The position numbers and the translations under genes are program-made. From positions 392,335-456,334 of the forward strand of contig CP070671.1 in the NCBI GenBank assembly GCA_020351875.1: DNA of 64,000 nt. Direction: 5' to 3'. The notes beneath the pieces were generated by a model. That model was not told the origin of the DNA. It saw only the letters and a list, made by a program, of their open reading frames with translations, and searched no databases. The first letter of the stretch is position 1; every line of letters begins with the position of its first letter. The stretch is from Chromatiales bacterium (GTDB lineage: Bacteria > Pseudomonadota > Gammaproteobacteria > Steroidobacterales > GCA-2729495). This document shows positions 10,016-19,322 of the stretch, piece by piece.

Positions 10016-11002
10016 ATGAGCGCTGTTGCATTGGACGACTCGGAATTGCAGGCACGGGCCCGGCGCGTGCTGGACGTCGAGGCTCAGGCGATTCGCGACC
10101 TGGTGCCGCGTATCGACGCCGACTTTGCCCGGGCATGCCGCCTGTGCCTGGAATGCCCGGGCCGCGTGATCGTCACCGGCATGGGCAAGTCGGGCCATAT
10201 CGGCAGCAAGCTCGCCGCCACGCTGGCCAGTACGGGCACCCCGTCTTTCTTCGTCCACCCGGGCGAAGCCAGCCACGGCGACCTGGGGATGATCACCGCG
10301 AAAGATCTGGTGATTGCGATCTCCAATTCCGGCGAAACCGCGGAGGTCGTCACGATCCTGCCGCTACTCAAGCGCCTGGATGTCCCGTTGATCACGATGA
10401 CTGGCGTGCGCGGATCCACCCTTGGGGAGGGTGCCGACGTCGTGCTGAACGTCGGCGTTCGGGAAGAGGCCTGTCCGCTGAACCTGGCGCCAACTGCCAG
10501 CACGACCGCCACACTGGCCATGGGCGACGCACTGGCCGTGGCCTTGCTGGAGAGCCGCGGCTTTACCCGGGAAGATTTCGCGCTGTCGCACCCCGGTGGC
10601 TCCCTCGGGCGCCGGCTATTGCTGCACGTGAGCGACCTGATGCACACCGGGGCGGAACTGCCCAGCGTGCGCGACGACGCGCCGCTGCACGAAGGCTTGC
10701 TGGAGATGACGCGCAAGAGTCTCGGCATGACCGGCGTGGTCGACGCCAGCGGCCGGGTTGCCGGCGTATTTACCGACGGTGATCTGCGCCGGGCCCTGGA
10801 TCGCAATGTCGACTTGCAGGCCACCCGCATGAACGAGGTGATGACCAGGAACTGTCGGACGGCCGCGCCGGAGGAACTGGCCGCCGAAGCCCTGCTGCGG
10901 CTGGAACAGAACAAGATCACCGCATTGCTGGTGGTGGACGACGAACAGAAACTCGTGGGCGCCCTGCACGTGCATGACCTGCTGCGCGCGGGCGTGGTCT
11001 GA
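10016..11002 (+). CDS. kdsD: D-arabinose 5-phosphate isomerase
   Basis: KdsD converts ribulose 5-phosphate to arabinose 5-phosphate, the precursor of the lipopolysaccharide sugar Kdo. The product (about 328 aa) has an N-terminal SIS domain (VIVTGMGKSGHIGSKLAATLASTGTPSFFVHPGEASHGDLGM, ISNSGETAEV, catalytic-region HPGGSLGRRLL) and two C-terminal CBS repeats (VFTDGDLRRALDR; LLVVDDEQKLVGALHVHDLLRAGVV). ATG 10016 is preferred over TTG 10010, with GGTGG six bases upstream. It is followed by kdsC 9 bases later, giving consecutive Kdo-pathway steps. Confidence 0.96.
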   Translation: MSAVALDDSELQARARRVLDVEAQAIRDLVPRIDADFARACRLCLECPGRVIVTGMGKSGHIGSKLAATLASTGTPSFFVHPGEASHGDLGMITAKDLVIAISNSGETAEVVTILPLLKRLDVPLITMTGVRGSTLGEGADVVLNVGVREEACPLNLAPTASTTATLAMGDALAVALLESRGFTREDFALSHPGGSLGRRLLLHVSDLMHTGAELPSVRDDAPLHEGLLEMTRKSLGMTGVVDASGRVAGVFTDGDLRRALDRNVDLQATRMNEVMTRNCRTAAPEELAAEALLRLEQNKITALLVVDDEQKLVGALHVHDLLRAGVV

Positions 11003-11011
11003 AGCGCCGCA

Positions 11012-11527
11012 ATGGCCATCGACCAGGCATTGCTGAACCGCGCCGCGCGTACCCGGCTGCTGGTGCTGGATGTCGACGGCGTGATGACGGACGGTCGCCT
11101 TTACTACGACAACCACGGCAATGAAACGAAGGCCTTCCACGTGCGCGACGGCTACGGCATCAAGGCAGTCATACGCCAGGGCTGCGAAGTCGCCGTGATT
11201 TCGGGGCGCCGGTCCGTTGCGGTGCAAACCCGCCTCGGTGAACTGGGCGTGCAGCACGCAATACTTGGCCAGGATGACAAGTTGCCAGCACTGCAAACCC
11301 TCGCCGGCGAGCTCGGGATCGAAGACCTGCAAACGGTCGCCTGCGTCGGCGACGATTCACCGGACCTGCCCATCCTAGCCGCCGTGGGCTTTGCGGTTGC
11401 GCCCGCCGATGCCCATCCGGGCGTGGCGGCGCGGGTGCACTGGCAGACCGCGGCCCGCGGCGGGCGCGGCGCGGTCCGCGAGGTGTGCGACCTGCTGACC
11501 CGGGCCTGGGCGGAGGCCCCATCCTGA
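11012..11527 (+). CDS. kdsC: 3-deoxy-D-manno-octulosonate 8-phosphate phosphatase
   Basis: KdsC removes phosphate from Kdo-8-phosphate. It is a stand-alone HAD-superfamily enzyme without a cap domain (171 aa). The catalytic DxD is in LLVLDVDGVMTDGRLYYD, followed by HVRDGYGIKAV, the Ser/Arg motif VISGRRS, and the acidic motif GDDSPDLPIL. It lies between kdsD and lptC, which overlap or abut it. Confidence 0.95.
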   Translation: MAIDQALLNRAARTRLLVLDVDGVMTDGRLYYDNHGNETKAFHVRDGYGIKAVIRQGCEVAVISGRRSVAVQTRLGELGVQHAILGQDDKLPALQTLAGELGIEDLQTVACVGDDSPDLPILAAVGFAVAPADAHPGVAARVHWQTAARGGRGAVREVCDLLTRAWAEAPS

Positions 11528-12090
11528 AAGGCAGCGGCGGCGTCAACGGCTTCACCCTGGTGCTGCTGGCCGCGGGCGCACTGGCGAGCGGCTTGTGGTT
11601 GTGGCAACTGCAGGAACCGGACGACGACAACGGGCGATCACGCCGGCTTGGCACGGGCTACTACCTGAAGGACGCAGAGCTGGTGGGCACCGGGACCACC
11701 GGCGAGGTGCTGTACCGGATTCGCACCCGCGAAATGCTGCAGGACCCGGTCGACGGGGCCGTGGCCCTGACGGACGTTGCCCTGCAGTATTCGCCGAGCG
11801 CCGCTGTGCCGTGGGATCTCACGGCTGACGCAGGCAGTATGCCGCCTGACAGTGATATCCTGCAGCTGTCGGGCGAGGTCGTTGCCGTGACCCGGGAGGA
11901 CAGTGGCGAACCGGCCATCATCCGTACGGACTATCTCGAAATCGACCCGCAGACTTTCATCGCGTACACGGAGCGCCCGGTGGCCATAGAAATGTCGGGC
12001 GACCGCATTCTCGCGACCGGAATGCGCGTGTTTCTCAAGGAAGACCGTTTGCAGTTGATTGCCGATGTCACCGGGACGTTTACACCCTAG
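11485..12090 (+). CDS. lptC: LPS export ABC transporter periplasmic protein LptC
   Basis: LptC links the inner-membrane LptB2FG extractor to the LptA periplasmic bridge. The product has one N-terminal membrane anchor (FTLVLLAAGALASGLWLW) followed by a beta-jellyroll periplasmic domain (GYYLKDAELVGTGTTGEVLYRIR..., ALTDVALQYSP, DYLEIDPQTFIAYTERPVAIEMSGDRILATGM). The start is uncertain. The only standard start in frame before the anchor is GTG 11485, which overlaps kdsC by 43 bases. A CTG at 11524, overlapping the kdsC stop codon, would give a more typical short N-terminus. lptA begins inside its 3' end. Confidence 0.9.
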   Translation: MRPADPGLGGGPILKGSGGVNGFTLVLLAAGALASGLWLWQLQEPDDDNGRSRRLGTGYYLKDAELVGTGTTGEVLYRIRTREMLQDPVDGAVALTDVALQYSPSAAVPWDLTADAGSMPPDSDILQLSGEVVAVTREDSGEPAIIRTDYLEIDPQTFIAYTERPVAIEMSGDRILATGMRVFLKEDRLQLIADVTGTFTP

Positions 12091-12697
12091 CTACGGCCTG
12101 CTGCTCGCGGGCGCGCTGATCGCCACTGCGCCATCAATCGCCGAAGAGGAAATCGAGGCGGAACTGGGCCTCGAGTTCGACCGCGCCGCCCCGATCGACC
12201 TCGACGCGGACTCATCGGAATTTGACCGGCGCAACGACCGGCTGAGCTTTACGGGGCTCAGCATCCGCCAGGGTGACCTGGGTATCACTGCGGACAGCGC
12301 CGAAGCCACGCGCCTGGACTTCGAAGACAGCACCTGGACCTTCAAGGGCAATGTGGTCATCCAGAGCGCGACCACCCGTACCTGGTCAGACACGGCCGAG
12401 GTGCATTTCGTGGCACATCGGCTAGACAGCGCCAAACTGAGCGGCCGGCCCGCGCGATTCGAGCAACAGAAGACCGGCGACCGGGGGATGACAAAGGGCC
12501 GCGCCGCCATCATGGAATACGAGCTGGCATCGAACCTGATACGCCTGGTGGACGATGCGTGGGTCAGCGACGGCACGAACGAAGTTTCCGGCCCGCGAAT
12601 CGCCTACGACCTGCGGCGTGAGTTCATCATCGCCGACGGCGACGATTCCGGCCAGGTACGAATGAAAATCAAGCCCTCCGAGCGTGATGGCTCCTGA
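12065..12697 (+). CDS. lptA: LPS transport periplasmic protein LptA
   Basis: LptA forms the oligomeric periplasmic bridge carrying lipopolysaccharide to LptDE. The product (about 210 aa) has a signal peptide ([18 protein letters not shown]) and the OstA-type beta repeats ([106 protein letters not shown]). It has a longer acidic N-terminal region than E. coli LptA. ATG 12065 lies two codons after a TTG (12059). It overlaps lptC by 26 bases. Confidence 0.93.
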   Translation: MSPGRLHPSYGLLLAGALIATAPSIAEEEIEAELGLEFDRAAPIDLDADSSEFDRRNDRLSFTGLSIRQGDLGITADSAEATRLDFEDSTWTFKGNVVIQSATTRTWSDTAEVHFVAHRLDSAKLSGRPARFEQQKTGDRGMTKGRAAIMEYELASNLIRLVDDAWVSDGTNEVSGPRIAYDLRREFIIADGDDSGQVRMKIKPSERDGS

Positions 12698-13430
12698 GTC
12701 TGCTGCCAGCACCTTACGCGCCGAGAGCATCAGCAAGCGCTTCAAGCTCCGCCAGGTCGTTCACGACATTTCCCTGGAGATTCGCAGCGGTGAAGTCGTG
12801 GGGCTACTGGGCCCCAACGGTGCGGGCAAGACCACGGCCTTTTACATGATCGTCGGCCTGATTCCGACCGACAGTGGGCGCATCGAGCTCGACGGCGAGA
12901 ACCTGACCTACATGCCCATGCACCAGCGCGCGCGCAAAGGGCTCGGCTACCTGCCCCAGGAAGCCTCGGTATTCCGCAAGCTGAGCGTCGAACGGAACAT
13001 CATGGCGATTCTGCAGACCCGCCCCGGCCTGTCGCGCGCCGAGCGTGAAAGTCAGCTGGAGGAACTGCTCGATGAACTGCACGTGAGCCACGTGCGCACC
13101 AGCCTGGGCATGAGCCTGTCGGGCGGCGAGCGCCGGCGGGTCGAGATCGCGCGGGCCCTGGCGGCAGAGCCCCGCTTCGTGCTGCTGGACGAACCCTTCG
13201 CGGGCGTCGACCCGATATCGGTGCTCGACATTCAGCGCACTATCCGGCACCTGGCGGCCCGCGGCATCGGCGTGCTCATCACCGATCATAATGTGCGCGA
13301 GACACTGGGAATCTGCGAGCGAGCCTATATTCTCAGCGAAGGTTCACTGATCGCGGAGGGTGCGCCCGACGCGATTCTCGACAACGAGCAGGTCCGCAAG
13401 GTTTATCTCGGTGAAGAATTCAGGCTCTAG
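12687..13430 (+). CDS. lptB: LPS export ABC transporter ATPase LptB
   Basis: LptB powers lipopolysaccharide extraction from the inner membrane. The 247-aa ATPase has Walker [20 protein letters not shown], the Q-loop region [18 protein letters not shown], the signature [15 protein letters not shown], Walker [14 protein letters not shown], and the H-switch [11 protein letters not shown], all typical of LptB. A GTG codon directly precedes ATG 12687 and either may be used. It overlaps lptA by 11-14 bases, so lptC-lptA-lptB look translationally coupled. Confidence 0.97.
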   Translation: MAPESAASTLRAESISKRFKLRQVVHDISLEIRSGEVVGLLGPNGAGKTTAFYMIVGLIPTDSGRIELDGENLTYMPMHQRARKGLGYLPQEASVFRKLSVERNIMAILQTRPGLSRAERESQLEELLDELHVSHVRTSLGMSLSGGERRRVEIARALAAEPRFVLLDEPFAGVDPISVLDIQRTIRHLAARGIGVLITDHNVRETLGICERAYILSEGSLIAEGAPDAILDNEQVRKVYLGEEFRL

Positions 13431-13475
13431 TGCAATGAGGCGGATGCGTCGGGCAGGACACTTGGCGTGAGTGCG

Positions 13476-14879
13476 ATGAAACCATCGCTGCAGCTGCGGG
13501 TCAGCCAGCAGCTGGTGATGACACCTCAACTGCAGCAGGCCCTGCGCCTGCTGCAGATGCCAGTGCTCGAACTCAATACCCAGTTGGAGCAGGCCCTCGC
13601 CGACAACGTGATGCTGGAGGCGGAGGAACCGGCCGAAGTGGAAACGCCCGCCCCGGCCGATGACAACGCCGAGCCGGAAGTCGTGGCCCGGGAAGCGGAC
13701 GAAATCAGCCTGTGGGATGAACCCGCAGTCCGGGACAATCGCAGCGACGTATGGGCAGACGACGGGCGGCGGCCCGAGATCGCCGACACCAGCAGTGAAT
13801 CCCTGCGCGAGCACCTGCTCTGGCAGCTGGAAATGGAGCATTTCTCGCCGCGGCAGGTGGCCATGGGCCATGCGATCGTGGACGCGCTGAACGATGACGG
13901 TTACCTGACGGAAGACCTGGAGACCATCCACGCCACGCTGGCTGAGGACGCGAGCTTTTCGCTGGCTGAACTGGAAGCCACGCTGGCAAAGATTCAGACA
14001 CTGGATCCCGCCGGCGTGGGTGCAAGGACGCCCGCCGAATGCATTGGCATTCAATTACGCCAGCTGGCACCCGACACGCCGGGACGTGAACTGGCTTTGC
14101 GTATTGCCGCAGATTCATTGGACCTCGTGGCCGACAGGGCCTACGGCCAGTTGCGACGAGACTATGGCGCGTCGGAAGAAGCGCTCACCCTGGCGCTGAT
14201 GCTGATTCGCGCCTGCCACCCCCGTCCGGGCTCGGCGGTGCAACCCGATGCGACCGAGTACGTGGTGCCGGACGTGTACGTGCGCAAACAGGATGGCCGC
14301 TGGGTCGTGGAACTGAACCGCAGCTTCTCGCCGAAACTGAAGGTCAACCAGGCCTATGCCGAGATGCTGAAGACCGACCGTGGCCACGATACGCTGCGCG
14401 CGCAACTGCAGGAGGCACGTTTCCTGGTGCGCAGCCTCGAAATCCGTGACGACACTTTGATGAAAGTGGCAATGACTATCGTCGAACGGCAGACCGGCTT
14501 TCTCGAACACGGCGAAGAACAGATGAAGCCAATGATCCTGAAAGACGTGGCCGAAGCCGTCGGCATGCACGAGTCAACTATCTCGCGGGTCACCTCCAAC
14601 AAGTACATGCACACTCCGCGGGGCGTCGTCGAGTTCCGCTACTTTTTCTCGAGTCAGCTGCCAAAATCGGACGGCAGCGGCGAATCCTCGACCGCCATCA
14701 AGGCGCGCATTCGTCGTCTGATCGGCCACGAGAACCCGGCCAAGCCCCTCAGCGACAGCGCAATTGCAAGGACTCTAGCGGGCGAAGGGGTCAGTGTTGC
14801 CCGGCGAACAGTGGCAAAATACCGGGAAGCCCTGCGAATTGCCCCGTCAGCGGAACGCAAACGTTTGAGCGTTCGGTGA
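13476..14879 (+). CDS. rpoN: RNA polymerase sigma-54 factor
   Basis: Sigma-54 directs RNA polymerase to -24/-12 promoters and needs AAA+ activators. The product (about 467 aa) has region I (MKPSLQLRVSQQLVMTPQLQQALRLLQM), an acidic region II, the core-binding region (LREHLLWQLEME, IVDALNDDGYL), the helix-turn-helix VAEAVGMHESTISRVTSNKYMHTPRG, and the RpoN box ARRTVAKYREAL near the end. ATG 13476 is chosen over GTG 13467 because the family usually starts MKPSLQLR. It follows lptB and precedes hpf, the standard order. Confidence 0.97.
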   Translation: MKPSLQLRVSQQLVMTPQLQQALRLLQMPVLELNTQLEQALADNVMLEAEEPAEVETPAPADDNAEPEVVAREADEISLWDEPAVRDNRSDVWADDGRRPEIADTSSESLREHLLWQLEMEHFSPRQVAMGHAIVDALNDDGYLTEDLETIHATLAEDASFSLAELEATLAKIQTLDPAGVGARTPAECIGIQLRQLAPDTPGRELALRIAADSLDLVADRAYGQLRRDYGASEEALTLALMLIRACHPRPGSAVQPDATEYVVPDVYVRKQDGRWVVELNRSFSPKLKVNQAYAEMLKTDRGHDTLRAQLQEARFLVRSLEIRDDTLMKVAMTIVERQTGFLEHGEEQMKPMILKDVAEAVGMHESTISRVTSNKYMHTPRGVVEFRYFFSSQLPKSDGSGESSTAIKARIRRLIGHENPAKPLSDSAIARTLAGEGVSVARRTVAKYREALRIAPSAERKRLSVR

Positions 14880-14912
14880 GAAACCGGGACTGACAAGAAG
14901 GAGGACACCAGC

Positions 14913-15227
14913 ATGCAATTGAATCTGACCGGCCACCATGTCGACGTTACCCCGGCCATGCGGGACTACGTCGAAGAAAAACTGCAAAGACTGGAACGAC
15001 ATTTCGAGAATGTGACCGGGATTCACTGCATACTGACCGTCGAAAAACTGCGGCACAAAGCCGAAGCGCGTGTGGCACTGTCGGGCGGACAACTGTTTGC
15101 AGACGCGGTGGAAGACGATATGTACGCCGCCGTCGACAGCCTCGTGGACAAACTCGATCGGCAAATCATCCGGCACAAGGAAAAGATTACCGACCACCAC
15201 GCCCGGCACGCCAACAAGCGTTCGTGA
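14913..15227 (+). CDS. hpf: Ribosome hibernation promoting factor (short HPF)
   Basis: HPF binds 30S subunits and helps form inactive 100S ribosomes in stationary phase. The product is 104 aa, the short form, with the family pattern MQLNLTGHHVDVTPAMRDYVEEKLQRLERHFENV...DMYAAVDSLVDKLDRQIIRHKEKITDHH. A strong AAGAAGGAGG ribosome-binding site precedes the ATG. It sits between rpoN and ptsN, as in enterobacteria and pseudomonads. Confidence 0.94.
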   Translation: MQLNLTGHHVDVTPAMRDYVEEKLQRLERHFENVTGIHCILTVEKLRHKAEARVALSGGQLFADAVEDDMYAAVDSLVDKLDRQIIRHKEKITDHHARHANKRS

Positions 15228-15236
15228 GCTTGCCCC

Positions 15237-15707
15237 ATGCTCAACCCGGAATTCCTGACCGCGGATCGTGTCCGCGTTGACGTAGAGGCCAGCAGTCGCA
15301 AAGACGCGCTGCAGTCGCTGAGTTTGCTGCTGGCAAGCGGTCCGGGCTCCCTGACGGCGCCGGAGATATTCGAACTGCTGGATCAGCGCGAGCGCCTCGG
15401 CAGCACCTGCCTTGGCAACGGCGTTGCGGTGCCACACGGGCGCGATCCGGGGCTCGACGAACCGGTCGGCGCGCTGCTGCGCTTCACGTCGCCCGTGGAC
15501 TTCGACGCCGGCGAGGACGCCGAGATCTCTGTCGCGGTGGGCCTGATGCTGCCCGAGGACGAGGGCGGCGAGCTCAGCACGGTCGTTGCAGCGCTGCGCA
15601 CCGAATCCAGCCCGCAGGCCCTCCAGGACGCCGCCACGCCAGACGCAGCCGTCACGGCAATGCGCGCCTTTCTGCCAGGGCCGGGCACGGACGACGGCTC
15701 GGCCTGA
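15237..15707 (+). CDS. ptsN: Nitrogen-PTS EIIA component
   Basis: PtsN (EIIA-Ntr) is the terminal phospho-acceptor of the nitrogen phosphotransfer system and regulates potassium uptake and other targets. The product is 156 aa. The phosphorylatable His is residue 67 in GNGVAVPHGRDPGLDEPVGALLRF. It lies between hpf and rapZ, the conserved cluster. The usual NPr gene (ptsO), its phosphate donor, is not next to rapZ here. Confidence 0.93.
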   Translation: MLNPEFLTADRVRVDVEASSRKDALQSLSLLLASGPGSLTAPEIFELLDQRERLGSTCLGNGVAVPHGRDPGLDEPVGALLRFTSPVDFDAGEDAEISVAVGLMLPEDEGGELSTVVAALRTESSPQALQDAATPDAAVTAMRAFLPGPGTDDGSA

Positions 15708-15711
15708 TCCA

Positions 15712-16608
15712 ATGCGCCTGGTCATCATCAGCGGCCTGTCCGGCTCCGGCAAGAGCGTGGCCTTGAACCTGCTGGAGGACATGGGCTTTTACTGCATCGA
15801 CAACGTACCGGCGATGCTCGTGGAAACGATGGTGTCGCAAGTCATTGCGTCCGGTCACGCAGATTACGAGAACCTCGCAATGGGTGTGGATGCCCGCAAC
15901 CGCAGCGCCGATCTCGAATCGGTGCCGGCCATGGCACACCGGCTGCGGGAAGGCGGGATTCAATGCGAGGTGGTATTCCTGCACGCGGACGACGACATTC
16001 TGCTGAAGCGCTACTCCGAAACCCGGCGCCGTCATCCGTTGCGGCGCGAAGGCGATAGCCTGAAGGATGCCATCGCGCTGGAACGGGAACTGCTGGGGCC
16101 GATTATCGACGCGGCGGAACTCGTGATCGATACGACCCGCACCAGCATCTACGAGCTGCGGGACACGCTGCGCGAACGCGTGGGTCTGCGCCAGTTACCG
16201 AACCTGTCTATTCTCGTGGAGTCTTTCGGCTTCAAGCACGGCCTGCCGGCCGACGCGGACTTCGTGTTCGACCTGCGCTGCCTGCCGAACCCGTACTGGG
16301 AGATCCATTTACGGGCCCTGACAGGCCGTGAGCAGCCGGTTGTCGAGTTCCTCGACGCGAGCGAAGCCGTGCAGGACATGTACCGCGACATACTCGGCTT
16401 CCTGGAGCACTGGATTCCGCGCTACGTGGATTTTCACCGTAATTACCTGACCATCGCGCTGGGCTGCACGGGCGGTCAACACCGCTCGGTCTACATGGCC
16501 GACAAACTGGCTGCAGCCCTGTCCGCGAAACACGAGGACGTGCTCACACGTCACACCGAGCTGCCTGCCGCCGAGCAGGCGGGCGGAAGCCTGCAGCGTA
16601 TCGATTAG
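15712..16608 (+). CDS. rapZ: RNase adapter protein RapZ
   Basis: RapZ binds small RNAs and recruits RNase E, linking amino-sugar supply to GlmS control. It also has a P-loop that binds nucleotides. The 298-aa product starts MRLVIISGLSGSGKSVALNLLEDMGF (Walker A) and has the RapZ-specific FGFKHGLPADADFVFDLRCLPNPYW and the C-terminal LTIALGCTGGQHRSVYMADKLA. The start follows the ptsN stop by a few bases. It continues the rpoN-hpf-ptsN-rapZ series, and mgtE replaces the expected ptsO downstream. Confidence 0.96.
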   Translation: MRLVIISGLSGSGKSVALNLLEDMGFYCIDNVPAMLVETMVSQVIASGHADYENLAMGVDARNRSADLESVPAMAHRLREGGIQCEVVFLHADDDILLKRYSETRRRHPLRREGDSLKDAIALERELLGPIIDAAELVIDTTRTSIYELRDTLRERVGLRQLPNLSILVESFGFKHGLPADADFVFDLRCLPNPYWEIHLRALTGREQPVVEFLDASEAVQDMYRDILGFLEHWIPRYVDFHRNYLTIALGCTGGQHRSVYMADKLAAALSAKHEDVLTRHTELPAAEQAGGSLQRID

Positions 16609-16626
16609 GTCACCGGAACCACCCCG

Positions 16627-17979
16627 ATGGACCTGTCCAACCCACCTGCGAAGACCGATCTCGGCCTGCTTCGCGAGGCCCTCGAGAGCGGCACGATGCG
16701 GCAGGTGCGCAACCTGGTGCGCTCGCTGCACCCGGCCGAAATCGCCGACCTGCTCGAATCACTGCCGCCCGCCGAGCGGGCCATCGTCTGGGACCTGGTG
16801 GATGATGCCGACGATGGCGAGGTGCTGCTGGAACTCAACGACGAGGTCCGCGCCGGCATCATCGACGGCATGGAGGCCGCCGAGCTGGTGGCCGCCACGG
16901 AGGGCATGGACCTCGACGACCTGGCCGACTTCGTCGCCGACCTGCCCGAGGCCGTCACCCAGCAGGTGATTCGGTCCCTGTCGGACCAGGACAAGGAGCG
17001 CCTGCAAACGGTACTGGCCTACCCGGAAGACAGTGCCGGCGGCCTGATGAATCCGGACACCATCTCGGTGCGCCCGGACGTGAGCCTCGAAGTGGTGCTG
17101 CGTTACCTGCGCATGCTGACGGACATCCCGGACAAGACCGACGCGGTCTTCGTGGTCGATCGGCACGGCCGCTACCTCGGCGCACTTTACATGTCGCGAC
17201 TGGTCAGCCGCGACCCGGCGGCCACGGTGATTTCCATCATGGATGCGGCCGTGGAACCCATCCCGTGCGAGCTGCCGGCGCAGGAAGTCGCGCGCGAGTT
17301 CAAGAACCGCGACCTGGTATCAGCCCCGGTCGTAGACGCCGAAGGCAAGCTGATCGGCCAGATCACCGTCGACGACGTCGTGGACGTGATCGAGGAACAG
17401 GCGGAGCACGTCGTGCTCAGCATGGCCGGCCTGGACGAAGACGACGACATGTTCGCGCCCGTGGTCACCAGCGTGCGCCGGCGCGCCATCTGGCTCGGCA
17501 TCAACCTGGCAACCGCGTTCCTCGCGTCTGCCGTCGTCGCGCAGTTCGAAGCCACGCTGAGCAAGGTGGTGGTGCTGGCCGTGCTGATGCCGGTCGTTGC
17601 CAGCATGGGCGGCATCGCCGGCAGCCAGACGCTGACGCTGATGATTCGCGGTCTCGCCCTGGGCCGGGTCGAAAACTCCAACGCCCGCTGGGTAATGTTC
17701 AAGGAGTGTTCCGTCGGGCTGCTGAACGGCCTGACCTGGGCCGTCGTGGTCGGGATCGTGACCGTCATTTTCTTCAGTACCTGGGAAGTCGGCGTAATCA
17801 TCGCCGCTGCGATCACGCTGAACCTGATCATCGCGGCTTTCGCCGGGTTCCTGATTCCGCTGGTGATGCGGCGGCTGAACATCGACCCGGCCCTGGGAGG
17901 CTCCGTGGTCCTGACCACGGTCACCGACGTGGTGGGCTTCCTGACTTTTCTCGGTCTCGGTGCGCTGTTCCTGACCTGA
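16627..17979 (+). CDS. mgtE: Magnesium transporter MgtE
   Basis: MgtE is a gated magnesium channel of the inner membrane. The 450-aa protein has the cytoplasmic N domain (helical MgtE_N superhelix, HPAEIADLLESLPPAERAIVWDLVDD), two CBS domains (MNPDTISVRPDVSLEVVLRYLR; DLVSAPVVDAEGKLIGQITVDDVVDVI) that sense Mg2+, and five C-terminal membrane helices with the pore region (LMPVVASMGGIAGSQTLTLMIRGLALG). It starts 18 bases after rapZ and ends tail-to-tail with the patatin gene. Confidence 0.95.
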   Translation: MDLSNPPAKTDLGLLREALESGTMRQVRNLVRSLHPAEIADLLESLPPAERAIVWDLVDDADDGEVLLELNDEVRAGIIDGMEAAELVAATEGMDLDDLADFVADLPEAVTQQVIRSLSDQDKERLQTVLAYPEDSAGGLMNPDTISVRPDVSLEVVLRYLRMLTDIPDKTDAVFVVDRHGRYLGALYMSRLVSRDPAATVISIMDAAVEPIPCELPAQEVAREFKNRDLVSAPVVDAEGKLIGQITVDDVVDVIEEQAEHVVLSMAGLDEDDDMFAPVVTSVRRRAIWLGINLATAFLASAVVAQFEATLSKVVVLAVLMPVVASMGGIAGSQTLTLMIRGLALGRVENSNARWVMFKECSVGLLNGLTWAVVVGIVTVIFFSTWEVGVIIAAAITLNLIIAAFAGFLIPLVMRRLNIDPALGGSVVLTTVTDVVGFLTFLGLGALFLT

Positions 17980-17980
17980 A

Positions 17981-19249
17981 TCAGCCGGTGGACGGTACCT
18001 TCAGGGCGGGCAAGCGCTGAGAATACTCGTCGCTGAGGTCCTCCCAACCGGATATCCCGGTGGACGCCTCCAGCGGCACCCCGTCCATGAACGTCGTCAA
18101 TTCTTCGCGACGCGCCATCGCGTCTTCATAGCCCAGTTCGATCAGCGCGCGCGTGTAGCCGGCTTCGAACAACAGGTAACTGATCAGTTGCCGACCGCCA
18201 TAATTCAGCGCGCCGAGGCCACGCATCAGCAGGCGCACCGGGCGCGGCAGTTCGTGCATGTAACGCAGCGCCACGTCCCGCACGTCGCGGCTCGGCAGGA
18301 TGATGAGCGCGTCGATAAACCGCAGTGGCCCACCCTCGCCGTCCATGCGCCGGTCCGGCATCTGGTTCAACATGAGGTTGATGCGCGTGAGCCGCTCGAG
18401 GTCGGACGCGAGCCCGTCCGTGATCAACGTATCGAGCATGTAACCGGCAATGCGCCCGAAGCTCGGAAAGACCCCGGCGTCGCCGCTTTGCTCGCCGGTC
18501 CCAGGTTCCTCATCGCGGCAGCCGATAATCAGCAGGCGCTCGGCGCCCAGGCGCACAGCCGGCGACAAGGGCGTCGCCTGGCGCATGGCTCCGTCGCCGA
18601 AGTATTCCTGGCCGATCAGCACCGGCGGAAACACCAGCGGCGCGGCCACGCTGGCCATCAGGTGCGGCAGGCCGAGTTCTGCGGGTTTGCCGCGCCGGCG
18701 GACGCGTGCCCAGGATTCCAGGCCCTCGCAGCCTTCGAAGAAAGTCATGGAGCGGGCGGAGTCGTAGCTCGCAGCGGTGACCGCCAGCGCATCCAGGTAA
18801 CCCTTGTCGATCGCGTGGCCCACCGCGTCGAAACGGATATTCCTCGACAGCAGCTGCTCCAGCGGCTCATTGTCCAGCAACGACCGCGGATTACCCACCC
18901 CCAGCCCCCCCAGTACCAGGGCCGCAAGCCAATGCAGACTGCTCTTGACCATGGTGCCCGCGTCGCAACGGAAGACCTGCTCAGTGCGGAAATTGCCCCA
19001 GACCCGCTCGAGGTCGGCCACGCCGTGGCGGAGCAGGCGCGCCCGGGTCGCCAGCACGACCGCGTTGATGGCCCCGGCCGAGGTCCCGCTGATCACCCGG
19101 AACGGGTTCGGGGACCGGCGGGGCATCAGCTCCGCAAGGCCCTTCAGGACACCCACCTGGTACGCACATCGGGCACCCCCGCCCGGCAGGACGAGGCCGA
19201 TGTTCTGGGCCCAGGTGCGCGACTTGCTGCTGGAATCGGTCCGCGCCAT
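17981..19249 (-). CDS. Patatin-like phospholipase family protein
   Basis: This is a serine lipid acyl hydrolase of the patatin family (422 aa), probably acting on membrane phospholipids. It has the oxyanion loop GLVLPGGGARCAYQVGVLKGL, the nucleophile elbow GTSAGA with Ser57, and the catalytic-dyad Asp219 in EYFGDGAM. The remainder resembles the RssA-like bacterial branch with a long C-terminal helical extension. No signal peptide is obvious. Its stop lies one base from that of mgtE on the opposite strand; the divergent neighbour is an exported peroxiredoxin. The physiological substrate cannot be told from sequence. Confidence 0.88.
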   Translation of the reverse strand: MARTDSSSKSRTWAQNIGLVLPGGGARCAYQVGVLKGLAELMPRRSPNPFRVISGTSAGAINAVVLATRARLLRHGVADLERVWGNFRTEQVFRCDAGTMVKSSLHWLAALVLGGLGVGNPRSLLDNEPLEQLLSRNIRFDAVGHAIDKGYLDALAVTAASYDSARSMTFFEGCEGLESWARVRRRGKPAELGLPHLMASVAAPLVFPPVLIGQEYFGDGAMRQATPLSPAVRLGAERLLIIGCRDEEPGTGEQSGDAGVFPSFGRIAGYMLDTLITDGLASDLERLTRINLMLNQMPDRRMDGEGGPLRFIDALIILPSRDVRDVALRYMHELPRPVRLLMRGLGALNYGGRQLISYLLFEAGYTRALIELGYEDAMARREELTTFMDGVPLEASTGISGWEDLSDEYSQRLPALKVPSTG

Positions 19250-19322
19250 GCTGACGAAATGTTAACCGGTGCGCTGCTCAGCGGCCACCGACCTGGATCA
19301 CACTGCAAAGGACAAACCGGAC

